From Bifidobacterium tibiigranuli (GTDB lineage: Bacteria; Actinomycetota; Actinomycetes; Actinomycetales; Bifidobacteriaceae), in the NCBI RefSeq assembly GCF_009371885.1, contig NZ_QLZA01000002.1, positions 62,001-126,000 on the forward strand: a stretch of 64,000 nt of DNA, in the 5' to 3' direction. This document shows positions 36,334-44,949 of the stretch, one piece after another. The position numbers were made by a program, and so were the translations under genes. The first letter of the stretch is position 1. Each line of letters begins with the position of its first letter. The notes beneath the pieces are model-generated. The model saw nothing but the letters and a program-made list of their open reading frames with translations, searched no databases and was not told where the DNA came from.

Positions 36334-37386
36334 TCACACTAACCGATCAGCATCATGATGCAATCGTTCTACAGCGTCCGCCACTTGCGCATCGCTTGCA
36401 GTGATTGATATGCGTACGTAGGTATGCGTTTCATCACCATATGCAGCGCCGGTGCGGGTCAGTATGCCAAGTTCAGCCAATCTTTGCACCACGCTTTCGG
36501 CGTTTTCCCCAGGAACATGGCCCCAGAGGAAGAACCCACCGACATTGCCCGTAGAAAAAATCATGCCCCACCGTTCAAAGGCTTCTTGCAGAGCCAACCG
36601 TCTCCGAGCGTGAATTCGTCGCTGTTCGCTGACGGCTTCCGTGTTCGCCAATGCATCAATCATGGCATATTGCACCGGTTGCGAGAGCACAAGACCGTAT
36701 GTGCCCCACCGGGTGCCGAGCTGCTCAATGATGCTTGAGTCCCCCGCCACGAAACCTGCGCGGTATCCGGCCATATTGGATTGTTTGCTCATCGAGTACA
36801 GAGCGAGAACGCCGCCACCAGGCCGTGTGGCACCCGGTATTGAAAGAATGCTGGCAGTGGGGTCGTCGCCCTCGGAGGTCCAGTCGAACGCGGAATAGCA
36901 TTCATCCTGTACGATAATCGCGTTCAATTGGCGAGCGCGTTCTATGGCACGCTGCAAGTAATCACGCCCATTGATTGCGCCGTCAGGGTTTCGTGGCGAA
37001 TTCAGCCAGATCAGCGAAGCATTTTCGGGCCATCGCTCGACATCGTCCTCGGCAATCACTTGCGCACCCACCAACGCGGCGCCCGCCTCATAGGTCGGAT
37101 AGTGCAGCCGCGGGATGACGATGACGCTGGAAGAATCAAGGCCAAGCCACAGCGGCAGCAGGCCGATAAGCATCTTCGTTCCGGCGACAGGAAGCACGGA
37201 TGTATCATCAATGTCCATCACGCCTCGTGTCGTTCTATACCAATTCGCACACGCTGCTCGGCATTCCGGCAGACCTCGTGCCGATATATATCGGTGCGCG
37301 TTATATCCTCGTTCCAGCGCAGCTTTCACGCTGGGAGGCACAGGATCCACCGGGGAGCCGATTCGCAAATCGATGTCATCACGCAT
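36334..37386 (-). CDS. PLP-dependent aminotransferase, class I/II (DapC-like)
   Basis: Transfers an amino group between an amino acid and a 2-oxo acid. YSMSKQSNMAGYRAGFVAGD contains the PLP lysine (Lys201) and phosphate-binding Arg209. NSPRNPDGA (Asn133) and IIVQDECYSAFDW (Asp161, Tyr164) complete the cofactor site. The sequence around the Lys resembles succinyl-DAP aminotransferases, but it is shorter (350) and its setting is different. It starts two bases after the stop of the FAD oxidoreductase and ends the leftward operon headed by a DUF1684 gene and methionine-type transporter genes. It may aminate the 2-oxo acid made by that oxidoreductase. Confidence 0.88.
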   Translation of the reverse strand: MRDDIDLRIGSPVDPVPPSVKAALERGYNAHRYISARGLPECRAACANWYRTTRGVMDIDDTSVLPVAGTKMLIGLLPLWLGLDSSSVIVIPRLHYPTYEAGAALVGAQVIAEDDVERWPENASLIWLNSPRNPDGAINGRDYLQRAIERARQLNAIIVQDECYSAFDWTSEGDDPTASILSIPGATRPGGGVLALYSMSKQSNMAGYRAGFVAGDSSIIEQLGTRWGTYGLVLSQPVQYAMIDALANTEAVSEQRRIHARRRLALQEAFERWGMIFSTGNVGGFFLWGHVPGENAESVVQRLAELGILTRTGAAYGDETHTYVRISITASDAQVADAVERLHHDADRLV

Positions 37387-37388
37387 GG

Positions 37389-38810
37389 TCAGTCTTTCTT
37401 TCCGTCTTCCGCATCAAGCCATTTCCCCGGATTAAGGATATTGTCCGGGTCGAAAACCTGTTTGATGCCACGCTGCAATTTCATATTGGCCTCGCCGAGC
37501 TGCCGAGGTAGACGAGCGGCGAGTTCAAGCCCGACGCCATGCTCACCGGTCAGCGTCCCGCCGACGGCGAGCGCCGCCTCGAACAGCCTGCTCTGCGCCC
37601 GTTTCACTCGTTCTGATATATCGCTGGATTCTGCTTCGCTGGCGGGAATCTGGAAGAATCGAGTGTGGATATTCCCATCCCCAGCATGCGCGATCGCCGT
37701 GTACGAAAGCCCTTCCTGACGAGCGATGGCAATCACGGTGCCGAACATGGTCGATTCCGCAGATCTCGGCACTGCCACATCGCCATGGGTGCGAATCGCC
37801 TCTCGCGGGAGCCGCGGTCGTGATTTCCTCAGATTCAGCAAGTCAACATTGTCGCCTTGTGCATCACGCGCATCAATAATGATCCCCTGACTGTCTCGCA
37901 ACAGCGACGTCACACGCTCGATTTCGCTGTCGATGTCCGATCCGTCAATCTGCACAAGAACCATGGCCCCTTCAACGGCAAAACGCGCATACTTTGGTTG
38001 GGCGGCCAGCAGTTGCGGCACTTCCATGAGTTCAAGGACGGCGGGCGCAACATTATGCTCGAAAAGACCGTTGATTGCAGAACATGCTGCCTGTATGCCA
38101 GAGAAAACAGCTCCCACGGTTTTGATTTCCGCTGGAATCGACCGCAATCGCACGGTCGCCTCGGTCACCACTCCAAGCAAGCCCTCCGAACCCACGAATA
38201 ATCCGGTAAGGTCAAGCCCTGCAACATTCTTGATGACGCCTTTACCGGTCTCGATGACACTGCCATCGGCCAGAACCACTTGCAGCGACAGCACATTGTC
38301 CCTCGTTACGCCATACTTGACGCAATGAAGGCCGCCAGCATTCGTGGCGATGTTCCCGCCAATGCTCGAAACAGCGGAACTCGCAGGATCCGGAGCATAA
38401 AACAGTCCGTATTGGGATGCTGCATCGGAGATGGCATCGGTGATTACACCGGCCTGCACCCGTGCCGTCATACCGATAGGGTCAATCTTGCGGATGGTGT
38501 TTAGCCTTTCCGTGCTGAGCACGAATCCTTGCCTGACCGGTATTGCACCGCCAACGAGGCCGGTGCCGGAGCCCCGTGTCGTCACAGGGATCCGATAGGT
38601 ATTACAGACACGAAGGATGCTCTGCACCTCAGCGGTCGTCTCGGGCAGCAATACGGCCGCAATAAGGCGAGCATCACCGCTGAATGCGGATTTGTCTTCA
38701 GCATACGGCGCCGTCGCTGACGGATCCGTCTCGATATCCTCGTCCTGCAATGCGTTCCGAATTTCGAGAAGCGCCTTGTCTATTATCGTTTCAGTGACTG
38801 CAGCTGCCAT
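37389..38810 (-). CDS. FAD-linked 2-hydroxyacid oxidoreductase (GlcD / D-lactate dehydrogenase type)
   Basis: Oxidises a 2-hydroxy acid (D-lactate, glycolate or analogue) to the 2-oxo acid. The FAD-binding domain includes RGSGTGLVGGAIPV and DPASSAVSSIGGNIATNAGG; the C-terminal cap contains HAGDGNIHTRFF and GTLTGEHGVG, hallmarks of the GlcD/DLD family. About 473 residues. I prefer the ATG at 38810, which has GAAGGC six bases upstream; 38816 is also in frame. It lies 92 bases after metQ, across a perfect palindrome, and two bases before the aminotransferase. Its electron acceptor is unclear in a fermentative organism. Confidence 0.9.
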   Translation of the reverse strand: MAAAVTETIIDKALLEIRNALQDEDIETDPSATAPYAEDKSAFSGDARLIAAVLLPETTAEVQSILRVCNTYRIPVTTRGSGTGLVGGAIPVRQGFVLSTERLNTIRKIDPIGMTARVQAGVITDAISDAASQYGLFYAPDPASSAVSSIGGNIATNAGGLHCVKYGVTRDNVLSLQVVLADGSVIETGKGVIKNVAGLDLTGLFVGSEGLLGVVTEATVRLRSIPAEIKTVGAVFSGIQAACSAINGLFEHNVAPAVLELMEVPQLLAAQPKYARFAVEGAMVLVQIDGSDIDSEIERVTSLLRDSQGIIIDARDAQGDNVDLLNLRKSRPRLPREAIRTHGDVAVPRSAESTMFGTVIAIARQEGLSYTAIAHAGDGNIHTRFFQIPASEAESSDISERVKRAQSRLFEAALAVGGTLTGEHGVGLELAARLPRQLGEANMKLQRGIKQVFDPDNILNPGKWLDAEDGKKD

Positions 38811-38850
38811 GCACATGCCTTCTGACTATGCCCTGTGAAGCAAGCCGAAC

Positions 38851-38882
38851 GAAAGGCATGGGACCCGGGTCCCATGCCTTTC
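38851..38882. terminator. Perfect 32-bp palindrome between metQ and the oxidoreductase
   Basis: Bases 38851-38866 are exactly complementary to 38867-38882, with no spacer. On the leftward transcript it would fold to a long hairpin ending in CCUUUCGUU, so it may be a partial terminator or processing site that lowers expression of the two distal genes relative to the transporter. Confidence 0.7.
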
Positions 38883-38902
38883 CTGACTTATCTCCCCTCA
38901 TT

Positions 38903-39826
38903 TCACGCGTATTGCTTCAAATCAACAGCGTTGCCCTGATTATCGACAGGAACGAGCGCGTTGCCATACTCCTTGACGTAGGCCTTGTACACTCGCGGCG
39001 AGTGATAGGCTTCGACAACCTTTTTGTACGTAGGGTTGTTGAGATTCTCCTTGAGCACGGTGAACATAATGATGTACTGTCGTTGCTCGGGATATTTCTT
39101 AAAGTCAGTCGATTCTCCCCATAGCGCCGATTTAAGATCGAGTTTTGCATCATATGCCTGGGTGGTCAGCACAAAACCTGCATCCACATCATCAAGCGTT
39201 CTCACCTGCAGTTGTGTGGTGATTTCCTTGAACTTCAGATTTTTCGGATTGCTCGTTATGTTTCGAGGAGTGGGGTATGGAACCGTCATATCGACCTTTA
39301 TCAATCCCATCGTCTGCAGATTGTACAAGGCACGTGCCTGATTGGACGTATCCGAGGGAATCGAAATAGTGGCACCATCGGGAATCGCCGCGACAGATTT
39401 GTATTTATGAGAATACAACGACGACCCCTGCATATGAATATAGCCGAGTCTGACAACGTCGTTGAATGGAGGGTTCTTTTTCTGGGCCGCCTTCAGCGCA
39501 GCGGAATGGATGGTCGCGGCGATATCGACATCGTGATCGACCAGCAGCTGGCTCGTGTCAGTAGACGTGTCATATGTGCTGGTTACGACTTTGATTTTGT
39601 CTCCGCGGGCTGCGAGTTCCTGATTCAGCGCATCATAGATAATCTTATAAGGTGCTCTCAAAGCCACTTTGACGACTTTCTCCCCTGAGCTGCCGCATCC
39701 GGCCAAGGACAGCGCAAATAGCGTCAGCACGGCAAAAGCCGCAAACACCTTCTGGAACAGGTGCCGGCCCAGCCTGTAGCTACGGGTTCGAACGCCGTTG
39801 CTGGAATCGAAAATATTGTTATTCAT
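38903..39826 (-). CDS. metQ: Methionine-type ABC transporter substrate-binding lipoprotein
   Basis: An NlpA/MetQ family binding protein. A lipobox LAGC with Cys44 follows a hydrophobic leader (FAAFAVLTLFALS) and an unusually long, basic pre-leader of about 25 residues. The mature part starts KVVKVALRAPYKIIYDALNQELA. SIPSDTSNQARALYNLQTMGLI is the MetQ-type ligand-site segment. About 307 residues. The ATG at 39826 has GGAG nine bases upstream; an earlier in-frame start at 39877 would overlap metI. MetQ proteins bind L- or D-methionine, and relatives bind other amino acids or small peptides. Confidence 0.9.
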   Translation of the reverse strand: MNNNIFDSSNGVRTRSYRLGRHLFQKVFAAFAVLTLFALSLAGCGSSGEKVVKVALRAPYKIIYDALNQELAARGDKIKVVTSTYDTSTDTSQLLVDHDVDIAATIHSAALKAAQKKNPPFNDVVRLGYIHMQGSSLYSHKYKSVAAIPDGATISIPSDTSNQARALYNLQTMGLIKVDMTVPYPTPRNITSNPKNLKFKEITTQLQVRTLDDVDAGFVLTTQAYDAKLDLKSALWGESTDFKKYPEQRQYIIMFTVLKENLNNPTYKKVVEAYHSPRVYKAYVKEYGNALVPVDNQGNAVDLKQYA

Positions 39827-39873
39827 GAGTGGATGCTCCATTTTTGTTGTGATATATGTGTTGTGATGCATAT

Positions 39874-40560
39874 TCATTGGTGATGAGTCGATAGTTTGAG
39901 GGTCAGATTTCCAAGCAGCTGCAAGAAGTATACGATGGCGACGAGGAGGAACAGGGTGACCAGTGCGATGTCAAACATGTACTGGGAGAAACCATACTGA
40001 ATGGCCATCTGGCCGAGGCCTCCGCCGCCTACCGCACCGGCCATCGCAGAGAGATTGACCTGGGAGATAGCCATCAGCGTCGTAATCCGTATCAAGCTGA
40101 ATCGTGATTCGCGCAGCAGCACGGATGATACGATCGCCGGGCGCGTCAGACCAATGGATTGCGCCATTTCGATCTTCCCCGGATCGACCTCCAGCAGTGC
40201 CTGCTCGACTTGGCGTGCGAAAAAGGGAATATGCCCGATCACCATCGGCACGATGGCACCTCGCACTCCTATGCCCGTCCCCACGATTATGCGCGTGACC
40301 GGAAGCAGCATGGTGATGAGCACGATGAATGGGATCGATCTCATGAAGTTGACGATTTTGGGTATGATCGCATTCAGCGCGCTGTTTTCGTAAATATGCC
40401 CCGGCGAGATCACTACGAGCAGGATGCCAAGCAACGTGCCCAGCACCACCACGAAGGCGAAGGAGATCGCAACCATGACGACGGTCTGCCAAAAACTGGT
40501 GACAATATCATCGCCATACATGATGACGTTGGGGAAATAATGTTCGAAGAAAGCGCTCAT
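39874..40560 (-). CDS. metI: Methionine-type ABC transporter permease
   Basis: A 228-residue permease with five helices. LGTLLGILLVVISPGHIY starts the BPD transporter domain, and QVEQALLEVDPGKIEMAQSIGLTRP is the EAA loop that contacts MetN. SQVNLSAMAGAVGGGGLGQMAIQYG is diagnostic of MetI. The ATG at 40560 overlaps the metN stop by four bases, so the genes are coupled. Confidence 0.94.
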   Translation of the reverse strand: MSAFFEHYFPNVIMYGDDIVTSFWQTVVMVAISFAFVVVLGTLLGILLVVISPGHIYENSALNAIIPKIVNFMRSIPFIVLITMLLPVTRIIVGTGIGVRGAIVPMVIGHIPFFARQVEQALLEVDPGKIEMAQSIGLTRPAIVSSVLLRESRFSLIRITTLMAISQVNLSAMAGAVGGGGLGQMAIQYGFSQYMFDIALVTLFLLVAIVYFLQLLGNLTLKLSTHHQ

Positions 40561-41618
40561 AGCTCTTCTCCCGCCTGGTTGATGCGTATGCAGGACACCT
40601 GCGATTGCCTGGCGAATTGGAACAACGAAGCCAGCTGATCCGCGTTTCCCCTGACAAGCACATACAGATTGCCGAGCGGGGCGCTTCCTATCATCCTGAC
40701 ACTGCCATAGATGATGCTGATCTGAATGCCGAATTTCTGCGAAGCTTCGGAAATGAACGCCTGGTACGCTTCGTCTCCATAGAACAGAAAGCGCACAATC
40801 CACGCGCCCTCGCTCACGAGATTCGTCACATACGGGCTGCGCAGGCTCTCGGCGGCCTCTTTAGTCTGGAAGAAGCTGTCTACGAAACCGCGCGTCACCG
40901 CATGCTTGGGTTGCTTGAAGATATCAACCGTGGCGCCACGTTCCACAAGCGTGCCTTCGTTAACAACCGCCACATTGCTGCATATTCGCGTCACTACGCT
41001 CATCTCATGGGTGATGAGCATGATTGTTATGCCGTGCGTTTCGTTGAGCTGGCGGAGCAGTTCGAGAATTGAGTCAGTCGTTTCCGGATCCAAGGCCGAC
41101 GTCGGCTCATCGCACAGCAGGATGTCGGGTTCATTGGCCATGGCTCTAGCTATGGCGACCCTTTGCCGCTGCCCGCCGGAAAGCTGAGAAGGGTAGCTGT
41201 CGCTCCTGTGGGCGAGCCCGACCTCCTCCAAAAGGAGACTCACTCGTTCAGACGTCTTTGCACGCCCCAGCTTTCTTGCCGGAAGCGCAAGCTCGATATT
41301 CTTCTGCACAGTCGCGTTGTCGAGCAGATTGAAATTCTGGAAAATCATGCCGATTTTCTTGCGCCTCAGACGCAGCTCTTCTCTCGACAGCGCAGCGATA
41401 TCTTCGCCTTGCACTCTGACCACGCCTTGCGTCGGGCGCTCCAAACCGTTGACGCAGCGTACCAGCGTGCTTTTACCTCCGCCGCTGTGCCCGATGACTC
41501 CGTAGATCGTGCCTCGTTCGATACTCAAGGAGACATCATGAAGCGCAGTGACAGTTCCGCCGCGCGTCGCAAACGTTTTGGTCACATCCTGTATCTCTAT
41601 GGCGGGTTCATTCGTCAT
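40557..41618 (-). CDS. metN: Methionine-type ABC transporter ATP-binding protein with NIL domain
   Basis: Powers MetI/MetQ uptake. Walker A is GVIGHSGGGKST, the signature is LSGGQRQRVAIARA and Walker B is ILLCDEPTSALDPE. After residue 265 comes a NIL domain (for example ISIIYGSVRMIGSAPLGNLYVLV), the ferredoxin-like domain that in E. coli MetN binds methionine and inhibits transport. The ATG at 41618 follows GGAAAGG at a proper distance; a GTG at 41624 is possible. The gene lies 32 bases downstream of DUF1684. Confidence 0.95.
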   Translation of the reverse strand: MTNEPAIEIQDVTKTFATRGGTVTALHDVSLSIERGTIYGVIGHSGGGKSTLVRCVNGLERPTQGVVRVQGEDIAALSREELRLRRKKIGMIFQNFNLLDNATVQKNIELALPARKLGRAKTSERVSLLLEEVGLAHRSDSYPSQLSGGQRQRVAIARAMANEPDILLCDEPTSALDPETTDSILELLRQLNETHGITIMLITHEMSVVTRICSNVAVVNEGTLVERGATVDIFKQPKHAVTRGFVDSFFQTKEAAESLRSPYVTNLVSEGAWIVRFLFYGDEAYQAFISEASQKFGIQISIIYGSVRMIGSAPLGNLYVLVRGNADQLASLFQFARQSQVSCIRINQAGEEL

Positions 41619-41650
41619 GAGCACAACCTTTCCGCGTTACCAGCAGCCGC

Positions 41651-42604
41651 TCACTCCAACGAGCCGAAGACGGCGGGCTTCTTTTCACCGGCTTCGATCG
41701 CGAGCGGCAGCGTGTTCTGTAAGGGCGCGAAAGGGCAGGTGCAGAACACGGTGAACGCACAGGGAAGGTTCATCGAACGGTTGAAATCGACGTAGCTGAC
41801 CGAAGCAGGGTCGCTGTTGTCGAAGCCGATGACCCGTGCGCCGCCATAGCTCTCGTGGCCTGATGTCTTGTCGCGGAACAGGACATGGCCTTCGTTGGTG
41901 ATGTTCGCGCGGTTATTGAGATAGATGTACTCGCCCGTCGCCTCATCGATGCGGCGTGCGCCGGAATCGTCGTTATGCACCTCGAAGACGATCAGATCAC
42001 GCTTTTCGCCATCGAAATCAACATGCAGAATTCCGATGGATGTCTCGTCATGCGACAATTCGCCAGCGACTGCGCCAACAGTCACATCCTCATGCTGCTC
42101 GGCCGGCTCGAACTTCGCCGGGAACACCCACCGCTGGTCCGGTTCGAAAGAGGGAATGCTCTGCAATTGCCCGATGCCGGCGGAGTGCGGGTCGCGTATG
42201 CGGATGGCGAATTGATGCTGCACGCCGATTCGTTTGATGAGCTGCGCCCGAACGTCGCCGTTATAGAAATCCTCTAAGTTAAAATCGCCCTTTTCGGGCA
42301 CGTTGATGCGCACCGGCTCGCTCACAGGTGCATCGTGATTCGTGATGACAATGCCATCATCCTCCGGAGGCGTATAGATTACCGCGTCGCCCTGCTGCAG
42401 CCACGTTCCCGGGAAGCCGTCAAGCGTTTTCGGCTCCCCGTTTTCCAGCCAGTCGATGCTGGTGAGCGAAAGCCAGCCATACGGCTCCTTCATATAGTCT
42501 TCGCGCAGACGCCGCCATTCCTCCCACTCCTTGCGGAACTCCTCGGGACTTTGATGCTTGATGTCGTCATAGCTGACGGAAGCGGGGCGTGAAAACAATT
42601 CCAT
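41651..42604 (-). CDS. DUF1684 family protein, paralogue 1
   Basis: A soluble 317-residue protein of unknown function. YGWLSLTSIDWLENGEPKTLDGFPG at the start and LPCAFTVFCTCPFAPLQNTLPLAIEAGEKKP at the end are the family signatures; the two close Cys could bind a metal or be redox-active. AAAGGA lies upstream of the ATG at 42604. It heads the leftward operon with metNIQ, a hydroxyacid oxidoreductase and an aminotransferase. A paralogue closes the divergent operon at 46642-47568, and the two share their domain signatures over the full length, which suggests a common role tied to the imported nutrients. Confidence 0.88.
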   Translation of the reverse strand: MELFSRPASVSYDDIKHQSPEEFRKEWEEWRRLREDYMKEPYGWLSLTSIDWLENGEPKTLDGFPGTWLQQGDAVIYTPPEDDGIVITNHDAPVSEPVRINVPEKGDFNLEDFYNGDVRAQLIKRIGVQHQFAIRIRDPHSAGIGQLQSIPSFEPDQRWVFPAKFEPAEQHEDVTVGAVAGELSHDETSIGILHVDFDGEKRDLIVFEVHNDDSGARRIDEATGEYIYLNNRANITNEGHVLFRDKTSGHESYGGARVIGFDNSDPASVSYVDFNRSMNLPCAFTVFCTCPFAPLQNTLPLAIEAGEKKPAVFGSLE

Positions 42605-43010
42605 GGAAAATCCTTTGTGTACAGACCAACTGCTGTAGGTCAATGATGATTCAACGACGCAGGACAGCCGAACAGTCCAAATAATCGGCCAGCCACAGCT
42701 ATGCACCGCTAGTTTTCTGCCGAAGATATCTCATGTCACCACGAGAATTGCGTAGAACGGTATACATATTCCTTATACAAGGCTCTTCGGGCGTTCCGGC
42801 GCATACCTTTTACCTCAGCAGCAATATCCACCGAGCCGATCGCCAAGATAACTGCCTATAGATAACGGCTATAGGCACGCCGATTTGCGCAACTCGGAGC
42901 ACTTCTATAGTGAACGCAACGCACATGGCACCAGCATGCACTCCGTCAACGCGGTTCAGTCACTCTTGGTGCTATGCAACAACGTGCGGCACAAGAAGAA
43001 GGAGAAAGCC
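42605..43010. other. 406-base control region between the two divergent nutrient operons
   Basis: This should hold both promoters. The clearest element is the palindrome at 42853-42877, plus a second CTATAG nearby at 42904-42909. AT-rich patches occur around 42755-42780. I looked for an S-box-like SAM riboswitch and did not recognise one. No gene is credible here. Confidence 0.5.
42853..42877. promoter_or_regulatory. Candidate operator, TGCCTATAG-N7-CTATAGGCA
   Basis: A perfect dyad of nine-base arms (42853-42861, 42869-42877) with a seven-base centre, about 135 bases before the binding-protein start and 250 before the DUF1684 start. The 16-base centre-to-centre spacing suits a dimeric regulator. 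CTATAG recurs at 42904-42909. Confidence 0.55.
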
Positions 43011-43928
43011 ATGTTTTCGCGCAAATTCGGAACGAAACAACGAGGGAGGGCGGCGGCGGCCGTCGTGCTCGCGGCCCTCATGGTCATGACCTCGGCATGC
43101 GGCCAGCGCGGCGATGCAAGCGGCGAGGCGCAGTCCGGCGCTGCGGCGCAGACCATAACGGTAGCGTCTTCCGGCACGCCGGCACCTATGACGTACGCCG
43201 ATAAGAACGGGAATCTGACCGGCTATGAGATCGAGCTGCTCAAGGAAGTCGACAAGCTCACGCCGCAATACAAATTCAACTATGAGAAGGTTGATTTTCA
43301 GGGCATCACCGCAGGAATCGACAGCGGCAAATACCAGATAGGCGCAAACTTCTTCAACTACACTCCCGAACGCGCGCAGAAGTTCATCTTCTCGAAGTAC
43401 CCACATTACCGCGACAGCGCATCCGTCTTGGCGAAGCCCGGATTCGCGGAAACCCACAAGTTCACGAAGCTCTCCGACCTCGGCGGGTACACCGTCCCAT
43501 CCGATCAGCAAGGCGCGGCTTGGCAGGTCTTCGTAGAGGACTTCAACAAGATGTTCCCCAACAAACCGATGAAGATCGTATACACAGGAGTCGATCACGC
43601 CACACGTCTGCGTCAGATCAGCCAAGGGCAGTTCGACTTCGGCTATGGGGGCAGATTCCACCAGAAGGTCTACGCCACGGATCTTGGCGTCAAGGTCGAA
43701 TACATCCCCATTCCCGACAGCGTGGCGCAGAACGATGCACAAAGGAAGCTGCTTAAATCGCTGCGGCAGGAGACATATTTCCTGTTCCCGAAAACCGCCG
43801 AAGGACAGAAGATCTCAGACGCGGTCGACAAGGCGCTTGTCAAGCTCCACCAGAACGGCACGATGCAGAAGCTCTCCAAACACTACTTGGGCTATGACAT
43901 GACTGGTTCGAATGCCGACTGGGCGTAG
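43011..43928 (+). CDS. Polar amino-acid ABC transporter substrate-binding lipoprotein
   Basis: A family 3 solute-binding protein of 305 residues. A basic start and hydrophobic leader end at Cys30 (VMTSAC). The mature domain opens TITVASSGTPAPMTYADKNGNLTGYEIELLKEV, the typical amino-acid binding-protein beginning. Its general character is closest to cystine-type or other sulfur amino-acid binders, but specificity cannot be read from sequence. AAGGAG lies seven bases before the ATG at 43011. It is the first gene of the rightward operon with permease, ATPase, GNAT and DUF1684. Confidence 0.9.
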   Translation: MFSRKFGTKQRGRAAAAVVLAALMVMTSACGQRGDASGEAQSGAAAQTITVASSGTPAPMTYADKNGNLTGYEIELLKEVDKLTPQYKFNYEKVDFQGITAGIDSGKYQIGANFFNYTPERAQKFIFSKYPHYRDSASVLAKPGFAETHKFTKLSDLGGYTVPSDQQGAAWQVFVEDFNKMFPNKPMKIVYTGVDHATRLRQISQGQFDFGYGGRFHQKVYATDLGVKVEYIPIPDSVAQNDAQRKLLKSLRQETYFLFPKTAEGQKISDAVDKALVKLHQNGTMQKLSKHYLGYDMTGSNADWA

Positions 43929-44026
43929 GCGCATACGCTTGCGCTTGCGCGGCGAACAACTCCAACAGTTTCAATAGTTCCAACGGCTCTTAGCTCTGAT
44001 GATTGAGAGCGGAAAAGGATATGCCG

Positions 44027-44869
44027 ATGCCCGATATTTTCGACGCTTCGTACATCTGGTCCGACATTCCGGCGATTCTGTCCGGATTGCCCGTGACGAT
44101 GGAGATCGTCATCGTTTCGACCATCTTCGGCTGGATTTTCGGCCTTGTGCTCGCCTTGGTCAAGATGTACAGGCCGCCGGTGCTGTACCAGCTCTGCGGG
44201 ATATTCGTGTCTTTCACTCGCGGAACTCCGGAGCTGGTGCAGCTGTTCCTAGCCTTCTACGGGATTCCGGTCATCTTGCAGTACACGAATTACTACTGGG
44301 GCACCGGCATCAGCATCAACGGCATCCCCAAGATGCTGTTCGTCCTCGTCGCCTTCACGAATATCACCGCAGCATATTCCGCCGAATCATTCAGAGCGAC
44401 GCTGCAAGGCGTGGACAAGGGCCAGATGGAAGCGGCGCTTTCCACCGGGCTGTCGAAATTCACCGCCTATCGCAAAATCGTCATTCCGCAGGCGCTTGTC
44501 GTCGCTATCCCTTCCCTCGGATCCCAGTTCGTGAGCATGCTCAAAGGCACGTCGCTGGCGTTCGTCGTCTCCGTGGTTGATATGACTTCGGCCGGGCAGC
44601 TCGCCGCCTCGCGCACCTACCGATTCCTGGAAATGTACATCGCTCTCGCGCTGTGCTACTGGATTCTCTCGGGCGCTTTTTCCGCGCTCTTCCGCTGGAT
44701 CGAGCAACGGCTCAAGCGTAACGAGCGGACGATAACCGACTCCGATGCGCCAGAGTGGGAGCCTGCACAAGCTACGACGACAGACATTGCGGGCAATTCG
44801 TCAACAGTGGCTGTCGGCATTGCACCGGTAGCGGCGACACCAGCGTTTGCCAAGGCAACGCTCGGGTAG
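44027..44869 (+). CDS. Polar amino-acid ABC transporter permease
   Basis: HisM/TcyL-type permease of about 280 residues with five helices. IPAILSGLPVTMEIVIVSTIFGWIFGLVLALVKM opens the domain, and SFRATLQGVDKGQMEAALSTGLSKFTAYRKIVIPQAL is the EAA loop. The last 50 residues, after FRWIEQRLKRNERT, are a variable Ala/Thr/Ser-rich tail that is longer than usual. The ATG at 44027 has AAAAGGA eight bases upstream; 44021 is too close to it. Pairs with the ATPase 80 bases downstream. Confidence 0.92.
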   Translation: MPDIFDASYIWSDIPAILSGLPVTMEIVIVSTIFGWIFGLVLALVKMYRPPVLYQLCGIFVSFTRGTPELVQLFLAFYGIPVILQYTNYYWGTGISINGIPKMLFVLVAFTNITAAYSAESFRATLQGVDKGQMEAALSTGLSKFTAYRKIVIPQALVVAIPSLGSQFVSMLKGTSLAFVVSVVDMTSAGQLAASRTYRFLEMYIALALCYWILSGAFSALFRWIEQRLKRNERTITDSDAPEWEPAQATTTDIAGNSSTVAVGIAPVAATPAFAKATLG

Positions 44870-44949
44870 GAACCGCTGCGACTCGCAAAACTCTCTTACC
44901 CTTCACAGCAATGTTCACAGCAATGTCATCAGTCTTAAGGAACAGCACT

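Noticed and set aside
42605..43010. SAM or T-box riboswitch ahead of the met-type operon
   Set aside because: No conserved core or terminator/antiterminator pair could be recognised; only a simple DNA dyad is visible.
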